From Ideonella sp. (GTDB taxonomy: Bacteria > Pseudomonadota > Gammaproteobacteria > Burkholderiales > Burkholderiaceae_C), in NCBI RefSeq assembly GCF_016702655.1, contig NZ_JADJDO010000040.1, positions 242,392 through 306,391 on the forward strand: 64,000 bases of DNA, read 5' to 3'. The translations under genes were made by a program, and so were the position numbers. The notes below the pieces were generated by a model. That model was not told the origin of the DNA and searched no databases. It saw only the letters and a program-made list of their open reading frames with translations. Positions 15,198-24,562 of the stretch are shown here, in pieces. How positions within the stretch are numbered: the first letter of the stretch is position 1; every line of letters starts with the position of its first letter.

Positions 15198-17078
15198 TCA
15201 GCGCTGGAAATCGAGCTCGACGCGCTGCTGCAGGCGGCGCATCGCGCGGATGCACTCCTTGAGCACGCGCCGGTCGATGTCGTTGAGTGCAGCCGGGTCG
15301 ACCAAGTTGGGTTGCGTCGTCGAACGCAGCTGCGCCTGCAGGCGCAGCGACTGCAGGAACTCGAACGCGCCAGACCAGCCTTCACTCTCCTGAGGTCCGG
15401 CCTTCAGGTGCGGCGCGATGGCCTCGAAGCGGCGCCGGGTGTGCGTCTCGGCGATGCCGTTGGCGAGCGCATACAGGCGCGCCACGTCGACGAAGATCGC
15501 GGTGCCGTTCATCTTCAGGTCGAGCAGTTCGCGGCCGTCGACCTCCTTGGTCTCGATGCCACCCAGCCAGTCGAGCGGCGCGCGGTTGCGCAACGAGTTG
15601 TCGGCCATCTGCTTGATGAAGCGCGGCACGGCGGCGGCCCGGCGCGTCACGGCCTCGCGCAGCGGCACGGCCAGCGCGGCATTGCCCGCGAGCGGCCTGA
15701 AGTCGAAGTAGATCGACGCCGCGAGCAGGTCTTCGGGCGCGCCGTGATCGATCCAGTGGCCGAAGCGGCCCAGCCATTCCTGAGCGGTCAGGCAGCACTC
15801 GGGGTTGCTGGCCATGATGTTGCCCTTGCACAGCGGATAGCCGCAGGCGTCGAGCTCGGCGTTGACCTCGCGCGCGAACGCGAGCCAGGCCGTACGGTCG
15901 CGCGCGGCGTCGTCGCTCGCGAAGACGATGCCGTTGTCCTGGTCGGTGGCGATGGTCTGCTCGCTGCGGCCTTCCGAGCCGAATGCGAGCCAGCAGCCTT
16001 GTGAGAGGTCCACGCCGTGACGCGGCGCGACGAGTTCGACCAGGCGCAGCGTCAGCAGGTCGTTCAGGTGGCTGATGAGCTCGGTCAGCTGACGCGCGCC
16101 GACGCCCTGGCCGAGCAGGCGCCGCGTCAGGCGGCCGATGTCGGCGGACGCGGCGCGCAGCGCCGGCATGTCGGCCGCGGCACGGATTGCGCTGCTGACC
16201 TGGCGCAGCGACAGGCTCTGCAGCGCGAACAGGTCGCGCTCGGACAGCACGCCGACCACGCGCCCCTGAGCATCGGCCACCGGCAGGTGGCGGATCGCGT
16301 GGCGCGACATCGCGATGGCCGCGTCCTGCGCCGTGTCGTCGAGGCCGAGCACGATCACGGGCGAGCTCATCACCTCGGTGATCGGCGTCGCGAGCGGCCG
16401 CTCCGCGAGCGTGACCCGGTCGACGATGTCGTGGCGCGTCAGCATGCCGATCGCGGCGCCGCTCGTCTCGTCTTGCACCAGCACCGAGCCGATGCGCCGC
16501 TCGTGCATCAGGCGCAGCGCGTCGCGTAGCGGCGTCGAGGGGGCGACGCCGACGGGCGCGCCGCGCAGCAAGTCGCGCAGCGGCGTGGCCATCGACTGCT
16601 CGGCGAGCGTCTGCGATGCGACGCTGGCCTGCAGCGCGCGGTTGGACATCGCGAGGAACTGCTGCACGCGCCGGTTCAGGAAGTCGGCAAACGGCGCGCT
16701 CTCCTGCGCCAGCGCATGCACCGCGGCTATCGGCACCTGCAGGCAGAAGGTGTCGCCGACCGCGGTGTAGACCGAGGTCACGGCGCGTGCGCCGAGCACC
16801 GCGCCGAGCGGGAACAGGTCGCCCGCCTCGCACTGGAAACCCACGCCTGCGCTGCCACTGTGCGGGCGGCCGCTGACAGCGCCGCGGCGCACGAGCAGCA
16901 GTTGCTGGACGACGCCATCGGACGGCGCAAGCACCGTCTCGTCGGGGGCGAAATAGACCTGGGTCGCGGCCTGCGTGAAGCGATCGACATGCTCCGGCGC
17001 CATCAGCGCGAACGGTGCCCAATGCTGCAGCTCGGCGCGCAGGTTGGCGATCAGGCTCGTCGAGGGCGCGAGATTCAT
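15198..17078 (-). CDS. Cyclic-nucleotide-binding, CBS and DUF294 nucleotidyltransferase-like regulator
   Basis: A 626-residue cytoplasmic protein. Residues about 20-140 are a cNMP-binding cupin (FTQAATQVYFAPDETVL, then GAVLGARAVTSVYTAVGDTFC). About 175-310 are two CBS motifs (APSTPLRDALRLMHERRIGSVLVQDE and SRHAIRHLPVADAQGRVVGVLSERDL). About 340-480 are a DUF294 GlnD-like nucleotidyltransferase domain with GSEGRSEQTIATDQDNG. A DUF294 C-terminal helical domain follows. Genes of this type commonly sit beside VC_2705-type sodium:solute symporters and are assumed to regulate them; this one starts 65 nt after the symporter stop. The ATG at 17078 gives the family N-terminus. Confidence 0.9.
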   Translation of the reverse strand: MNLAPSTSLIANLRAELQHWAPFALMAPEHVDRFTQAATQVYFAPDETVLAPSDGVVQQLLLVRRGAVSGRPHSGSAGVGFQCEAGDLFPLGAVLGARAVTSVYTAVGDTFCLQVPIAAVHALAQESAPFADFLNRRVQQFLAMSNRALQASVASQTLAEQSMATPLRDLLRGAPVGVAPSTPLRDALRLMHERRIGSVLVQDETSGAAIGMLTRHDIVDRVTLAERPLATPITEVMSSPVIVLGLDDTAQDAAIAMSRHAIRHLPVADAQGRVVGVLSERDLFALQSLSLRQVSSAIRAAADMPALRAASADIGRLTRRLLGQGVGARQLTELISHLNDLLTLRLVELVAPRHGVDLSQGCWLAFGSEGRSEQTIATDQDNGIVFASDDAARDRTAWLAFAREVNAELDACGYPLCKGNIMASNPECCLTAQEWLGRFGHWIDHGAPEDLLAASIYFDFRPLAGNAALAVPLREAVTRRAAAVPRFIKQMADNSLRNRAPLDWLGGIETKEVDGRELLDLKMNGTAIFVDVARLYALANGIAETHTRRRFEAIAPHLKAGPQESEGWSGAFEFLQSLRLQAQLRSTTQPNLVDPAALNDIDRRVLKECIRAMRRLQQRVELDFQR

Positions 17079-17090
17079 CCAGCGAGCATA

Positions 17091-17118
17091 AAAGAAGAAG
17101 GGCCCCTCACGGGGCCCT
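17091..17118 (-). terminator. Rho-independent terminator after the symporter gene
   Basis: On the minus strand a perfect 8-bp stem AGGGCCCC with a GTGA loop is followed by TCTTCTTTT. It lies between the symporter stop (17144) and the CBS gene start (17078), so it may attenuate read-through into the regulator gene. Confidence 0.8.
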
Positions 17119-17143
17119 CCGGGTTGACGATCCTCAACCGCGA

Positions 17144-19271
17144 TCAGGACGTGCCGAGCTTGAGGTCCGGGTAGCGGACATGCTCGACGAGTTCCTGCGT
17201 CGCCTGGCTCGGGGCCTTGGTGATCAGGCTGACGACGATGATCACGATGAAGCCGATCGGGACGCCGAACAGCCCGGCCGAGATCGGCGAGATGCCCCAC
17301 CAGATGTTGTCGGCGATCGGGCTCGTGACGCCGAACATGCCGCGCAGCCAGGGCTGGGTCGTGGCCATGTAGTAGAAGGTCGTCCCGAGGCCGGCGATCA
17401 TCCCGAGCGACGCGCCCCACTTGTTGGCGCGCTTCCAGAAGATGCCGAGCACGAGCGCCGGGAAGAAGGTTGCCGCCGCGAACGAGAACGCCGCCGACAC
17501 GAGGAACAGGATGTCGGCCGGCTTCTGCGACGCAACACCCGCGGCCGCCAGCGCGACGACGACGAGTAGCGCCTTCGAGATGCTGACGCGGCGCGCGGTC
17601 GGCGCGTTCGGGTCGATCATCTTGTAGTACAGGTCGTGCGACAGCGCGTTGGCGATCGTCAGCAGCAGGCCGTCGGCGGTCGACAGCGCGGCTGCCAGGC
17701 CGCCGGCAGCGACCATGCCCGAGACCACGTAGGGCAGGCCGCCGATGGCCGGCGTGGCGAGCACGATGATGTCGCCGCCGATCTTGATTTCGGCCAGCTG
17801 CAGGATGCCGTCCTTGTTGATGTCGGTCACGCTCAGCAGCGTCGGGTCGACCCTGTTCCACGCCGAGATCCAGTCGGGCAGCGATGCGAACGACGAGCCG
17901 ACGACGGCGTTGAACATCTCGTACTTCACGAGCACCGCCAGGGCCGGCGCGGTGAAGTAGAGCAGGAAGATGAAGAACAGGCTCCACGTCACCGACTGGC
18001 GCGCCTCCTTGACCGACGGCGTCGTGTAGTAGCGCATCAGGATGTGCGGCAGCGCGGCCGTGCCCACCATCAGGCAGAAGATCAGCGCGAGGAAGTTGCG
18101 CCGCGACTCGTCGAAGGTCTTGACGGCCTTCTCGTCGCCCTTCGGGTCGCCCGCGAACTGCGCCGCGTGGCGCGGCATGCCGGCCAGCGGCTTGGCGCGC
18201 GCCTCGTTGGCGGCCTTGGCCGCGGTCCAGGCCTTGGTCGCGGCGGCGGCATCGGCGGGCAGCGCTGCGAGCGCCTTCTCGGCGGCCTGCAGGTCGGCGG
18301 CGGGCGCGTTGGCGGCCTTGAGCTCGGCGACCTTGGCCGTCGCCTTCTCCTTCTCGGCGGCGAGCGCGGCGGGCACGTCCTTCAAGCTTGGCGGCCAAGT
18401 CGTCGGCCTTCTTCTTGAAGATCGCGATGACTTCCTTTTCCTTCGGGTCGTCGATCAGCTGCTGCTCGCGCGCGGTGACCTTCTCGAGCTGGAAGCCGTA
18501 GACGGCCTGCGGGATCGGCACGCCGGTCTGCTTGACCGCGAGCCAGACCACCGGCGTCATGTAGGCGACGATCAGGATGATGTACTGCGCGACCTGCGTC
18601 CAGGTGACGGCGCGCATGCCGCCGAGGAAGGAGCACACCAGGATGCCCCCGAGGCCGACGAAGATCCCGATCTCGAACGCAAGACCGGACAGGCGCGTCG
18701 TGATGATGCCCACGCCGTAGATCTGCGCGACGACGTAGGTGAAGGAGCACAGGATCGCGCCGACGATGCCGATGAAGCGCGGCAGGTTGCCTTCGAAGCG
18801 CGCGCCGAGGAAGTCGGGAATCGTGAACTGGCCGAACTTGCGCATGTACGGCGCGAGGAACAGCGCGACCAGGCAGTAGCCGCCGGTCCAGCCCATGATG
18901 AACGCGAGGCCGCCGTAGCCGGTGAGGTACAGCGTTCCGGCCATGCCGATGAACGACGCGGCGCTCATCCAGTCGGCGCCGGTCGCCATGCCGTTGTAGA
19001 GCGCCGGCACGCGCCGGCCGGCGACGTAGTACTCGGCGGCGTCGGTGGTGCGGCTCATGATGCCGATGCCGGCATACAGCCCGATCGTCGCGAGCAGGAA
19101 GATGAAGCCGATCCACTCCTTGGGCAGGCCCATCTGCTCCAGCACCGCGAGCACGATCACGAAGACGAAGAAGCCGCCCGCGTACCAGCCGTAGACCTTG
19201 TTGAGCTGCGCCTTGAAGGCCGCGGTGGCGGCGCGATCGTTCTTCGCGCCGTGTTCGAACATGCCGGCCAT
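17144..19271 (-). pseudogene. Sodium:solute symporter, VC_2705 subfamily, with one internal frameshift
   Basis: An SSS-family (ActP/PutP-like) transporter, probably for acetate or another small carboxylate. The N-terminal frame covers about 295 residues (GADWMSAASFIGMAGTLYLTGYGG, LGARFEG, GMRAVTWTQVAQY). It ends in the shifted sequence after KKKADDLAAKL. The second frame resumes with KDVPAALAAEKEKA and covers about 413 residues to the stop, including TADGLLLTIANALSHD. The join needs loss of one T in the minus-strand run AAGCTTGAAG at about 18384-18389. The break falls in the Ala/Lys-rich coiled-coil insert typical of this subfamily. It is either a real disruption or a one-base sequence error; the rest is intact. 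Confidence 0.85.
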
Positions 19272-19274
19272 GGC

Positions 19275-19532
19275 TCAGTCCTCCTCGTGGACGTTGTGCT
19301 CGATGTCGAGCTTGTTCATGTAGTGCGCGTAGTACCAGATGATCACGCAGTACACGACCAGCGCCCCCTGCCCGCCGACCCAGAAGCTGAACGGCCAGCC
19401 GAAGAAGGTGAAGTTCAGGTCGCGGGCGAAGTACCCGATGACGAAGGTGACAACGAACCAGATCGCGAGCAGGATGCCCGTGATGCGCAGGTTCTTGCGC
19501 CAATAGTCCTTGTGGCTCTCAGTCAGTTGCAT
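19275..19532 (-). CDS. DUF4212 small membrane subunit of the sodium:solute symporter
   Basis: An 85-residue protein with two membrane helices (ITGILLAIWFVVTFVIGYFA and FFGWPFSFWVGGQGALVVYCVIIWYYA). The WPFSFW...GQGALVVYC pattern marks DUF4212/TIGR03647, which is found almost always directly upstream of a VC_2705-type symporter, as here with a 3-nt gap. It is assumed to be a small accessory subunit. A strong GAGGAGG lies before the ATG, so this is probably the entry point of the symporter operon. Confidence 0.9.
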   Translation of the reverse strand: MQLTESHKDYWRKNLRITGILLAIWFVVTFVIGYFARDLNFTFFGWPFSFWVGGQGALVVYCVIIWYYAHYMNKLDIEHNVHEED

Positions 19533-19592
19533 TGCAATGCCTCCTCAGTAGTCTCCCCGGGATGAGCCCGGACCTCACACTCCAAACGCCCT

Positions 19593-20165
19593 TCACGCAG
19601 CCAGCCCGGTCTCGCGCTCGAGCTGCGCCGCCACCTTGGGCTCGAAGCCCTTCAGGTGGCGGATGATCTTTCTCGCCTCGTCCGGCTCGTGGCGGTCGAC
19701 CTGCACGCGCGCCAGCTGGTACCAGCCATAGGGGCTCATCGGCTGCAACTCGGTGTTGCGCTTGAGGGCGGCGATCGCCTCGTCGAGCCGCTGCAGCCGG
19801 ATCAGCGCCAGTCCGAGGCCGTACCAGGCGCGGTCGAGCTTGTCGTCGAGCTCGAGCGCACGCCTGAACGCAGGCTCGGCCTCGGCCGGGCGGCCGTCCT
19901 CGTCGAGCAGGAAGGCGAGGTTGAACCAGTCGGCGGCGCTGCGCTTTGGATGCGTCTGCACGAGCGCTTGTGCATCGGCAAGTGCCTCTGCGCGCCGGCC
20001 GAGTTGCGCCTGCAGATGCGCGCGGCTGGCCAGCGCGTAGGCGTCGCCCGGCCAGCGAGCGAGCATCTGCGTGAAGACTTCCAATGCGCGCTGGTTGCGG
20101 CCGAAGACGAGGGCGCCCATCGCGAGCGCCTTCTGGCCCAGGTAGGCCCACCCGCGCCCGCTCAT
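19593..20165 (-). CDS. Tetratricopeptide-repeat protein
   Basis: A 190-residue protein made of about four to five TPR units, for example AEALADAQALVQTHPKRSAADWFNLAFLL, AEPAFRRALELDDKLDRAWYGLGLAL and AIAALKRNTELQPMSPYGWYQLARV. No signal peptide is seen with the start at 20165, which overlaps the stop of the upstream membrane gene (ATGA). It is probably a scaffold for protein-protein contact. No specific function can be assigned. It lies 60 nt upstream of the DUF4212 gene. Confidence 0.8.
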   Translation of the reverse strand: MSGRGWAYLGQKALAMGALVFGRNQRALEVFTQMLARWPGDAYALASRAHLQAQLGRRAEALADAQALVQTHPKRSAADWFNLAFLLDEDGRPAEAEPAFRRALELDDKLDRAWYGLGLALIRLQRLDEAIAALKRNTELQPMSPYGWYQLARVQVDRHEPDEARKIIRHLKGFEPKVAAQLERETGLAA

Positions 20166-20458
20166 CGGCACTGCTCCAGCCCGACGCGCATGCACAGGTC
20201 GATGCGCTCGAAGGTGACCACCGCATAGGCGATCACGACCAGGAAGAAGGTCACGATCGGCACCTGGTGGTCGGCCACCTGGCGCGGCGTGATCATGCGC
20301 ACGACGACGGTGAAGGGCTTGGACAGGAGTTGCAGCAGGCGATAGAACACATTGCTGTCACGCTTGGGGCCCGCGAGCACGTACAGCAAGCCCTGCCCGA
20401 TCAGCGCGAGCAGCGGGATGTACAGGATCAGCTGGACGAGGTTCAGGAACGTGAGCAC
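20162..20458 (-). CDS. Small inner-membrane protein of unknown function
   Basis: A 98-residue protein with two hydrophobic segments (FLNLVQLILYIPLLALIGQGLLYVLAG and VPIVTFFLVVIAYAVVTF). A polar, basic loop (KRDSNVFYRLLQLLSKPFTVVVRMITPRQV) lies between them and the C-terminus has two cysteines. I do not recognise a named family. It is coupled to the TPR gene by a 4-nt overlap, so the two probably act together. The GTG at 20458 is chosen because the helix begins there. It is divergent from prfB. Confidence 0.65.
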   Translation of the reverse strand: MLTFLNLVQLILYIPLLALIGQGLLYVLAGPKRDSNVFYRLLQLLSKPFTVVVRMITPRQVADHQVPIVTFFLVVIAYAVVTFERIDLCMRVGLEQCR

Positions 20459-20655
20459 GATGCGGCAAGGTCGGATGTCCGGCGAACAGGGCGGACTGTG
20501 TGCCGGGATCGCTTGCGGGTTTCTGACAAAGCCCGCCGCACTGGCGAAACCCCCATCAGGGGCAACCCTCGGCTGCAGCGGGGCGCCGGGCCGCGGCAGC
20601 GGGCGCGCGCATGTCAGAATCCGCCCCTCGGAGCAGCAGCACAAGACACACGATC

Positions 20656-21760
20656 ATGGACGTCGAACACATCAATGCGATCGGCACCACGCTTGCCGAC
20701 CTGACCGGGCGCACGCGCGCTCTACGGGGGTATCTTTGACTACGACCGCAAGGCACTGCGGCTGAACGAAGTCAACGCCGCGCTCGAGAACCCGAACGTC
20801 TGGAACGAGCCCAAGCGGGCGCAGGAACTCGGGCGCGAAAAGAAGCTGCTCGACGGCGTGGTCGCCACCGTCGATCACCTGACGAGCAACCTCGCCGACA
20901 ACAGCGAGCTCTACGAGATGGTCAAGGCCGAGGGTGACGAGGCCGGCCTGCTCGCGATCGAGGCCGATGCCGCGAGGCTCGAGGCAATCGTCGCCGAACT
21001 CGAGTTCCGGCGCATGTTCGACAACCCGGCTGACCCGAGCAACTGCTTCATGGACATCCAGGCCGGCGCCGGCGGCACCGAGGCCTGCGACTGGGCGCAG
21101 ATGCTTCTGCGCCAGTACCTGCGCTATTGCGAGCGCAAGGGCTTCAAGACCGAGGTCATGGAGGAAAGCGAGGGTGACGTCGCCGGCATCCGCAGCGCCA
21201 CGATCAAGATCGAGGGCGAGTACGCCTTCGGCCTGCTGCGCACCGAGACCGGCGTGCACCGGCTGGTGCGCAAGAGCCCCTTCGACTCGGCCGGCGGGCG
21301 ACACACGTCTTTCGCGTCGGTCTTCGTGTACCCCGAGGTCGACGACTCGATCGAGATCGAGATCAACCCGGCCGACGTGCGCGTCGACACCTTCCGTGCC
21401 AGCGGCGCTGGCGGCCAGCACATCAACAAGACCGACTCGGCGGTGCGGCTGACGCACATCCCGAGCGGCATCGTCGTGCAGTGCCAGAACGACCGCAGCC
21501 AGCACCGCAACCGCGACGAGGCCTGGCAGATGCTGCGCTCGCGCCTGTACGAGCACGAAATGCGCAAGCAACAGGCCGAGCAGCAGAAGCTCGAGGACAG
21601 CAAGACCGACGTCGGCTGGGGGCATCAGATCCGCAGCTACGTGCTCGACCAGAGCCGCATCAAGGACCTGCGAACGGGCTTCGAGGTCTCGGCGACGCAG
21701 AAGGTGCTCGACGGCGACCTCGACGGTTTCATCGAGGCGAGCCTGAAGCAGCGCGTCTAG
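20656..21760 (+). CDS. prfB: Peptide chain release factor 2 with programmed +1 frameshift
   Basis: RF2 releases peptides at UGA and UAA. Translation starts at the ATG at 20656 and meets an in-frame TGA at 20737-20739 after 27 codons. The site is the classic one: an internal Shine-Dalgarno-like GGGGG, then TAT CTT TGA C, so the ribosome slips +1 on CTT and continues into DYDRKALRLNEVN. This is autoregulation by RF2 level. The anticodon-like tripeptide SPF (KSPFDSAGG) and the catalytic GGQ (SGAGGQHINKTDSAVR) are present. The total is about 367 residues, as expected. A REP-like element follows. Confidence 0.97.
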
Positions 21761-21766
21761 ATGACG

Positions 21767-21832
21767 ACCCCAAGACACCTGCGGTGTCGCCCCCCGAGGG
21801 GATCTCAGTCCTCTTGGGAGCGGCCCGGCGAG
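21767..21832 (-). repeat. REP-like element, reverse orientation
   Basis: Read on the minus strand it has the family layout: CGCCGGGCCGCTCCCAAG, a spacer, CCCCTCGGGGG palindrome, a GCGACACCGCAGGTGTC hairpin and a closing CTTGGGG. It fills the gap between prfB and pepN. Other members lie at 32180, 38781 and 54901. Confidence 0.75.
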
Positions 21833-21859
21833 GACTGAACCAAGGAAGCGATAGCCACC

Positions 21860-24526
21860 ATGCGTGAAGGCCAGGCCCCCACCATCCGGCGCGAGGACTA
21901 TGCGGCGCCGGCGTACTGGATCCGCAGCGTCGATCTGGTGTTCGACCTCGACCCGGCCAAGACGCTGGTCACGAGCCGCATGCGCATCGTGCGCAATGCC
22001 GGCGCCCTGCCTCAGCCGCTGCGCCTCAACGGCGAGGACATCGACCTGCTGCGCGTCTCGGCCGACGGCCAGAGCGTGTCGTTCCGCAACGAGGACGGGC
22101 TGCTGACGATCGCGGAGCTGCCCGAAGGCGAGTTCACGCTCGAGGTCCGCAATACCTGTGCGCCCGAGCGCAACACCCAGCTCTCGGGGCTGTACACCTC
22201 GGGCGCGGGCTTGTTCACGCAGTGCGAGGCCGAGGGCTTCAGGCGCATCACCTACTTCCTCGACCGGCCGGACGTGATGTGCGTCTACACCGTCACGCTG
22301 CGCGCGGCCCGGGCCGCGTATCCGGTGCTGCTGTCCAACGGCAACCTCGTCGAGCAGGGCGAGCTCGACGGCGGCCGCCACTTCGCCAAGTGGCACGATC
22401 CGCATCCCAAGCCGAGCTACCTCTTCGCGCTCGTCGCCGCCAATCTCGTCGCGCGCGAGCAGAAGATTCGCAGCCGCAGCGGCGGCGAGCATCTGCTGCA
22501 AGTCTGGGTGCGGCGCGGGCAGCTCGACCGGGCCGAGCACGCGATGAATTCGCTTGTCGCGAGCGTGGCCTGGGACGAGGCGCGCTTCTCGCTGCCGCTG
22601 GACCTGGAGCGCTTCATGATCGTCGCCGTCGACGACTTCAACATGGGCGCGATGGAGAACAAGGGGCTCAATCTCTTCAACTCGCAATACGTCCTCGCGT
22701 CGCCCGCGACCTCGGTCGACGCCGACTACGCCGCGATCGAAGGCATCGTCGGCCACGAGTACTTCCACAACTGGACCGGCAACCGCGTCACCTGCCGCGA
22801 CTGGTTCCAGTTGAGCCTGAAGGAAGGCCTGACGGTCTTTCGCGACCAGGAATTCAGCATGGACATGGCCGGCAGCCCGAGCGCTGCCGCAGTGCGGCGC
22901 ATCGAGGCGGTGCGCGACCTGCGCCAGGACCAGTTTCCCGAGGACGCGGGTCCGATGGCGCACCCGGTGCGGCCCGACAGCTACGTCCAGATCAACAACT
23001 TCTACACATCGACCGTCTACGAGAAGGGCGCCGAAGTCGTGCGCATGATGCAGACGCTGGTCGGCCGCGCAGGCTTCGCCAAGGGCATGGCGCTGTACTT
23101 CGAGCGCCACGACGGCCAGGCCGTGACCTGCGACGACTTCGCGCAGGCGATCGCCGACGCCAACCCCGGCAGCGCGCTGGCCACCCATCTGGAGGGCTTC
23201 AAGCGCTGGTACGCGCAGGCGGGCACGCCGCGCGTCGTCGCGCGTGGCCGCTACGACGCGCCGACGCGCACCTACACGCTCGGGCTCGAGCAGCAGGGCG
23301 GCGCAATGCCGTTCGTGATTCCGGTCGAGATCGGCTTGCTCGCGCGCGCCGATGGCCGCGCGCTGCCGCTGCGGCTCGAGGACGAGCCGGCGCCGGCGGC
23401 GCCGCTGCTGCAGCGCGTGCTGGTGCTGCACGAGACCAAGAACTTCTTCACCTTCGTCGATGTCGACGCGGAGCCGGTGCCGTCGCTGCTGCGCGGCTTC
23501 TCGGCGCCGGTGGCGCTTGCCGACGGCCTCGACGACGCCGGCCTGCAGGTGCTGCTGCAGCACGACAGCGATTCGTTCAACCGCTGGGAGGCCGGGCAGC
23601 GCATGGCGCTCAACCGCCTCCTCGACGCGCTGCGCGCCGGCACCGCGCCAGTGCTCGATGCACCGCTCGAGGCCGCGATGCGCGCCGTGCTGCGCGACCC
23701 GCAGCTCGACCCGGCCTTCAAGGCGCTCGCGCTGCGCCTGCCCGACGAGGACTACATCGCCGAGCAACTGCCCGTCGTCGACCCGCTGCGCACGCGCGAG
23801 GTGCGCGACAGCCTGCGCCTGCAACTCGCGCAGGCGCTGCGCGCCGACTGGGCCGGCGCCTGGGAGGCACACCCGTTGCGCGGCGGCTACTCGCCCGACG
23901 CGGCTTCGGCAGGCCGGCGCGCGCTGGCCAACCTGGCGCTGCTGATGCTGTGCCTGGACGGCCAGGCGCGCGGCGACGACCGCTGGCCGCGGGTCGCCGC
24001 CGAGCGTTTCGACGCGGCGCGCAACATGACCGAGCGCATGGGCGCGCTGACGGCCTTGACCGAGTCGCGATCGCCGCTTGCCGAAGGCGCACTCGACCGC
24101 ATGCACGCGCTCTTTCGCGGCGACGCGCTCGTCATTAACAAGTGGTTCGCGCTTCAGGCGAGGATGCCCGAGCAGGACGGCAAGGTCTTCGCGCGCGTGA
24201 AGCAACTGCTGCGCCATCCCGACTTCTCGCTCAGGAATCCGAATCGCGCACGCAGCCTGCTGTCGACCTTCTGCCACGCCAATCCGAGCGCGCTGCACCG
24301 CGCCGACGCGGCCGGCGTCGTGTTCTGGGCCGATCGCGTGCTCGAACTCGACGCCATCAACCCGCAGATCGCGGCCCGGCTCGCGCGCGCGCTCGACCGC
24401 TGGGATCGGCTCGCCGAACCGTATCGCAGCGCGGCGCGCGAGGCGCTCGCGCGCGTTGCGGCCAAGCCCGGTCTGTCGAGCGACGTGAGCGAGATCGTGA
24501 GCCATGCGCTGCATGCGCAGCGCTGA
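21860..24526 (+). CDS. pepN: Aminopeptidase N (M1 family)
   Basis: A zinc aminopeptidase that removes N-terminal residues from peptides in the cytoplasm. The 888 residues match E. coli PepN in length. The exopeptidase motif GAMEN is at 263-267. The zinc site is H299-E-Y-F-H303 with the third ligand Glu322 (SLKEGLTVF). The downstream catalytic Tyr lies in FYTSTVYEKGAEVVRMM. The C-terminal helical domain (SRSPLAEGAL, FSLRNPNRARSLLSTFCHANP) is present. A good AAGGAAG precedes the ATG. The next gene starts 36 nt downstream, so the two may be co-transcribed. Confidence 0.96.
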   Translation: MREGQAPTIRREDYAAPAYWIRSVDLVFDLDPAKTLVTSRMRIVRNAGALPQPLRLNGEDIDLLRVSADGQSVSFRNEDGLLTIAELPEGEFTLEVRNTCAPERNTQLSGLYTSGAGLFTQCEAEGFRRITYFLDRPDVMCVYTVTLRAARAAYPVLLSNGNLVEQGELDGGRHFAKWHDPHPKPSYLFALVAANLVAREQKIRSRSGGEHLLQVWVRRGQLDRAEHAMNSLVASVAWDEARFSLPLDLERFMIVAVDDFNMGAMENKGLNLFNSQYVLASPATSVDADYAAIEGIVGHEYFHNWTGNRVTCRDWFQLSLKEGLTVFRDQEFSMDMAGSPSAAAVRRIEAVRDLRQDQFPEDAGPMAHPVRPDSYVQINNFYTSTVYEKGAEVVRMMQTLVGRAGFAKGMALYFERHDGQAVTCDDFAQAIADANPGSALATHLEGFKRWYAQAGTPRVVARGRYDAPTRTYTLGLEQQGGAMPFVIPVEIGLLARADGRALPLRLEDEPAPAAPLLQRVLVLHETKNFFTFVDVDAEPVPSLLRGFSAPVALADGLDDAGLQVLLQHDSDSFNRWEAGQRMALNRLLDALRAGTAPVLDAPLEAAMRAVLRDPQLDPAFKALALRLPDEDYIAEQLPVVDPLRTREVRDSLRLQLAQALRADWAGAWEAHPLRGGYSPDAASAGRRALANLALLMLCLDGQARGDDRWPRVAAERFDAARNMTERMGALTALTESRSPLAEGALDRMHALFRGDALVINKWFALQARMPEQDGKVFARVKQLLRHPDFSLRNPNRARSLLSTFCHANPSALHRADAAGVVFWADRVLELDAINPQIAARLARALDRWDRLAEPYRSAAREALARVAAKPGLSSDVSEIVSHALHAQR

Positions 24527-24562
24527 ACACCGACACCCGGATCCAAGGAGGAATACTGCACC

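Noticed and set aside
15198..19271. A single 1357-residue protein joining the symporter and the CBS/nucleotidyltransferase regulator
   Set aside because: The middle is out-of-frame symporter sequence after the frameshift near 18385; the regulator has its own start at 17078 and a terminator lies between.
20162..20458. YggT-family assignment for the 98-residue membrane protein
   Set aside because: It has two helices like one YGGT unit, but the conserved family residues are not evident.
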